A program made the position numbers and the translations under genes. DNA of 49,981 bases. Origin: Chitinophaga pinensis (GTDB lineage: Bacteria > Bacteroidota > Bacteroidia > 2-12-FULL-35-15). The notes under the pieces were generated by a model, which was given only the letters and a program-made list of their open reading frames with translations, had not been told where the DNA came from and searched no databases. Every line of letters starts with the position of its first letter. Position 1 is the first letter of the stretch. Positions 47,131 to 49,981 of this stretch are shown here, one piece after another. The stretch covers positions 1 to 49,981 of the forward strand of contig CAMCUO010000017.1 of assembly GCA_945879015.1 (NCBI GenBank). Direction: 5' to 3'.

Positions 47131-49221
47131 TTAGTAATTCAGTAATTCACCAATCGCTTTAGCAACTTTGTTGGCGTTTGGTAACATAGTTGTTTCTAAA
47201 ATAGAGTTTAACGGAATCGCCGGTAAATTTTCTGCTCCGATAACATCCACAGGTGCATCTAAAAATTCAAAACATTTTTTTGAAATTCTTCCGGCTAGTG
47301 CTTGCGGGAAACCATTGTTGAAGGGTTCTTCTGTAAGGACCATGCATTTTCCATGTTTTTTTACAGATGCTAAAATTGTTTCTTCATCCAGAGGATTCAA
47401 AGTTCTTAAATCAACAATTTCAACTTGGTCGGTAAATTCTTTTGAAGCATTTTTTGCCCAATAAACTCCCATTCCATAAGTGATAATTGTAATTGAACCT
47501 TTTTCTTTGTTTGAATCTACTTCCTGAACCATTCTTGCTTTTCCAAATGGAATAATATAATCTTCATCGGGTTCAATTGTTTTTGCGTCTTCTGTTCCTT
47601 TTATTTTACTCCAATATAAACCTTTGTGTTCCAGCATCACAACTGGATTTGGATCATAATACGCTGCTTTCATCAAGCCTTTTAAATCTGCTCCTGTTGA
47701 AGGATAACAAATTTTTATTCCACGAATATTAGTTAAAATACTTTCTACACTGGATGAGTGATATGGACCACCACTTCCATATGCGCCAATTGGAACACGA
47801 ATAATTGCACTTACTGGCCATTTACCATTTGACAAATAACACGAGCGACTTACTTCAGTAAATAATTGATTTAAGCCCGGCCAAATATAATCGGCAAACT
47901 GAACTTCGACAATTGGTTTGCATCCAACGGCACTCATTCCAACTGTACTTCCAATAATAAATGCTTCTTGAATAGGTGTGTTGAATACGCGGTGATCTCC
48001 ATACGTTTGTGCCAAGGTTGCTGCTTCACGGAAAACTCCTCCTAATCTTCCTCCAACATCTTGTCCGTATAACAAACATTCAGGATGTTTTGCCATCAAT
48101 TCACGTATTGCGAAAAGTGCTGAATCAACCATCACCGTTTTTTCTTTTCCTGCTGGTTCGCGTTCTCCTTTTTCTTCTGTAACTGGAGTAGGAGCGAAGT
48201 CGTGATCAAATAAATCTTCTGGACGAGGGTCTTCAGCTAACAATGCTTTTTGATAATCGCGTTCTACTTTTTCTTTTGCAAGCAATTCTATTTCTGTTAA
48301 TTCAGAAGTTAAAAATCCTGCAACAATCATTTGATTTTTTAATCTTGGATACGGATCGCGTTTTTGTGCTTCTTCCAAATCATCGCGGTACCATTCTTTG
48401 CGAACGCCTGATGTGTGGTGATTTAACAAAGGAACTTTCGCATGAATTAAAAACGGTCTACGTTCTTTACGAATAATTGCAATAACCTCTTTAATAGTAT
48501 TGTATGATTTTTCAAAATCTGTTCCATCAATGGTACGCGTTTCTAACCCTTTAAAACCTTTTGCATATTCGGTTGCATCTTGTGCACGAATTTCTTTTGC
48601 GTTTGCAGAAATATCCCATTCGTTATCTTGAACAACATAAAGAATTGGCATTTGCTTTAAAACAGCCATTTGAAATGCTTCAGCAACTTCTCCTTCTGTA
48701 ATACAAGCATCACCTAAAGAACAAACGGCTATTGGTTTATCTGTTCCATAATCTGGAAGTAGATTTTGTTTTTCTAAATATTGAATTCCCATTGCTACTC
48801 CGGTAGTCGGAATAGCTTGCATTCCCGTTGCTGATGATTGCATTGGAATTTTAGGCATATCGTCTCTGCGTAGACTTGGATGAGAATAGTATGTTCTTCC
48901 TCCGCTGAATGGGTCATCACGCTTTGCTAGTAATTGCAACATTAATTCGTAAGGCTGCATTCCTATTCCTAGCAACATGCTGTCGTCACGGTAATAAGCT
49001 GAAAGAAAATCCTGAGGTAATAATTGTAATCCAACGGCAAGCTGAATAGCTTCGTGTCCGCGTGAAGTAGCGTGCACATATTTTGCAGTTCTTTCTTTAT
49101 TTGCTTCGTACAATTCAGTCATTGATTTTGCTGTCGACATTAATTCAAATGCTTTAAGCAAAACGTTTTCATCAATGGATGAATTGATTTTTCTTTTTTT
49201 ATCAGTTGTTGTATCCGCCAT
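47131..49221 (-). CDS. 2-oxoacid dehydrogenase E1 component, fused alpha/beta subunits
   Basis: Thiamine-diphosphate decarboxylase component of a 2-oxoacid dehydrogenase complex, probably branched-chain (2-oxoisovalerate). The alpha half (residues about 1-340) has H-A-T-S-R-G-H-E-A-I, and the TPP motif G-D-A-C-I-T-E-G-E-V near residue 168 ending Y-V-V-Q-D-N. The beta half starts near 358 with V-M-V-D-S-A-L-F-A-I-R-E-L and has R-V-F-N-T-P-I-Q-E-A-F. Alpha and beta are normally separate genes; the 696-residue fusion is common in Bacteroidota. No E2 or E3 gene is in the window. The motif GDAC in place of the usual GDG is noted. Confidence 0.92.
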   Translation of the reverse strand: MADTTTDKKRKINSSIDENVLLKAFELMSTAKSMTELYEANKERTAKYVHATSRGHEAIQLAVGLQLLPQDFLSAYYRDDSMLLGIGMQPYELMLQLLAKRDDPFSGGRTYYSHPSLRRDDMPKIPMQSSATGMQAIPTTGVAMGIQYLEKQNLLPDYGTDKPIAVCSLGDACITEGEVAEAFQMAVLKQMPILYVVQDNEWDISANAKEIRAQDATEYAKGFKGLETRTIDGTDFEKSYNTIKEVIAIIRKERRPFLIHAKVPLLNHHTSGVRKEWYRDDLEEAQKRDPYPRLKNQMIVAGFLTSELTEIELLAKEKVERDYQKALLAEDPRPEDLFDHDFAPTPVTEEKGEREPAGKEKTVMVDSALFAIRELMAKHPECLLYGQDVGGRLGGVFREAATLAQTYGDHRVFNTPIQEAFIIGSTVGMSAVGCKPIVEVQFADYIWPGLNQLFTEVSRSCYLSNGKWPVSAIIRVPIGAYGSGGPYHSSSVESILTNIRGIKICYPSTGADLKGLMKAAYYDPNPVVMLEHKGLYWSKIKGTEDAKTIEPDEDYIIPFGKARMVQEVDSNKEKGSITIITYGMGVYWAKNASKEFTDQVEIVDLRTLNPLDEETILASVKKHGKCMVLTEEPFNNGFPQALAGRISKKCFEFLDAPVDVIGAENLPAIPLNSILETTMLPNANKVAKAIGELLNY

Positions 49222-49401
49222 GGTTTTGAACTGTTTAATTATTCATTAATTGATTGTTATCAAATTCATAACAATCAACCCAATAATAGTATACTTAAAT
49301 GTAGTATTATTTACTTTAAATTCCAAGTATATTAATATTGGCAGAATAAAATACTGTATTTTGGTCAAATTGACAAATAATTGTTTGTTTAGGCTTTTAA
49401 A

Positions 49402-49430
49402 TTTTGCTCAAACTTATTACCGTACCTTTG
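49402..49430 (+). promoter_or_regulatory. Likely promoter of the second helicase gene
   Basis: TACCTTTG at 49423-49430 is a full -7 match. TTTTG at 49402-49406 could be the -33 element, with a short spacer of 16 bases. The start codon lies 19 bases after the -7 box. Confidence 0.5.
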
Positions 49431-49448
49431 CACCTCAATACTAAGATT

Positions 49449-49981
49449 ATGCAACAAAAAGTGCTGGAGAATTTGAAAATTGCTTCTTTGAATGAAATGC
49501 AATTGGCAACAATAGAAACTTCTAAAAAATCAAACGATATTATTTTATTATCTCCAACAGGTTCGGGGAAAACGCTTGGATTTTTATTGCCGATATTAAA
49601 TTCCTTAGATAAAGGTAAAGAAGGCATTCAAGCATTGGTGATTGTCCCTTCTCGAGAATTAGCAATTCAAATTGAACAAGTGTTCAAACAAATGCAAACA
49701 GGTTTCAAAGTGAATTGTAGTTATGGTGGACATTCTACAAAAACTGAGAAAAACAGTCTGGGAGAAGCGCCTGCTGTTTTAATTGGAACTCCTGGAAGAT
49801 TAGCATTTCACATTCGCAATAAAAATATCAATACTGCTACAATTCATACTTTGGTTTTAGATGAATTTGATAAAGCCTTGGAATTCGGATTTCAGGAAGA
49901 CATGTCGTTTATCATTTATCATCTGAAAAATTTAAAAACCAGAATGCTTACTTCTGCAACAAAGATGAAAAGCATTCCGGA
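49449..49981 (+). CDS. DEAD-box helicase, 5-prime part (runs off the window)
   Basis: An open frame from ATG 49449 runs to the right edge (177 codons seen). It encodes the first RecA domain of a DEAD-box RNA helicase: S-L-N-E-M-Q as the Q motif, motif I S-P-T-G-S-G-K-T, motif Ia V-P-S-R-E-L-A, motif Ib G-T-P-G-R-L, motif II D-E-F-D in place of D-E-A-D, and motif III S-A-T. The very short N-terminus and D-E-F-D resemble DbpA/RhlB-like Bacteroidota helicases, but the subgroup cannot be fixed without the second domain. A frame on the opposite strand at 49397-49627 is only its shadow. Confidence 0.9.
   Translation, partial: MQQKVLENLKIASLNEMQLATIETSKKSNDIILLSPTGSGKTLGFLLPILNSLDKGKEGIQALVIVPSRELAIQIEQVFKQMQTGFKVNCSYGGHSTKTEKNSLGEAPAVLIGTPGRLAFHIRNKNINTATIHTLVLDEFDKALEFGFQEDMSFIIYHLKNLKTRMLTSATKMKSIP

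Overview
The window is AT-rich and looks like a chromosomal stretch of a free-living member of the Bacteroidota, Flavobacteriales-like in gene content. The evidence is two type IX secretion C-terminal sorting domains, a carboxypeptidase-regulatory-domain TonB receptor, DUF5686, WG-repeat, DUF4159 and S46 peptidase genes, a fused two-domain E1 dehydrogenase, and promoters of the Bacteroidota form (TTTG, about 19 bases, TAnnTTTG). The lineage call is an inference from gene families. There is no rRNA, CRISPR array, phage block or intact insertion sequence; only the last 38 codons of a transposase lie at the left edge.

Layout. 1-2383: transposase tail and an S46 dipeptidyl-peptidase (minus). 2627-7890 (plus): hisS, a GxxExxY gene inside an inverted repeat, then a tight operon of hutH, a TIMP/NTR-like membrane protein, inorganic pyrophosphatase and a small hydrolase. 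7880-14810 (minus): an internally deleted M23 peptidase pseudogene, DUF4159, small conserved proteins, a TfoX-like protein, a TonB receptor with its regulatory-domain partner, and a lipoprotein. 14907-17326: a T9SS cargo protein and an acyltransferase. 17470-27677 (plus): an aerobic phenylacetyl-CoA catabolic operon, paaE-A-B-C-D-G-[4HB]-H-I-J-[4HB]-Y plus two small genes. 27678-34843 (minus): a secreted basic protein, a giant thioester alpha-2-macroglobulin, VF530, a DEAD-box helicase and tRNA-Lys. 35098-36077 (plus): a small gene and aroK. 36186-44852 (minus): a PyrR-like phosphoribosyltransferase, NlpC/P60, Kelch-like T9SS type B protein, WG-repeat protein, DUF5686, rlmD and a transglutaminase-fold protein. 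44936 to the end: rocD, GNAT, DUF1456, the fused E1 dehydrogenase and the start of a second DEAD-box helicase.

The paa genes cover epoxidation of phenylacetyl-CoA (PaaA, B, C, E, with PaaD for Fe-S maturation), isomerisation to the oxepin (PaaG), and the beta-oxidation-like end (PaaH, PaaJ), with thioesterase PaaI and hexapeptide PaaY as accessories. The CoA ligase PaaK and ring-opening PaaZ are not in the window, although a free-standing DinB-like protein at the operon end may be related to a PaaZ-associated domain.

The most unusual signal is in the gaps. Almost every intergenic space carries a repeat built from short, slightly varied words (AAGGCGC, TCGCAGATT, TTTAGGAT, GTTGTTAG, ATTTATAATTCATA) or a REP-like palindrome. 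Three of these are long imperfect inverted repeats enclosing one small gene: a GxxExxY nuclease-like gene between hisS and hutH, and two different four-helix-bundle (23S-rRNA-IVS/S23-type) genes inside the paa operon. Similar inverted repeats without a gene also occur. The arms reach into the flanking genes: one encodes residues 2-11 of PaaH, and others supply stop codons or the A-rich leader in front of start codons. I read these as IVS-like elements sitting in protein-coding operons rather than in rRNA. That mechanism is inference; the inverted repeats and their relation to start and stop codons are directly visible.
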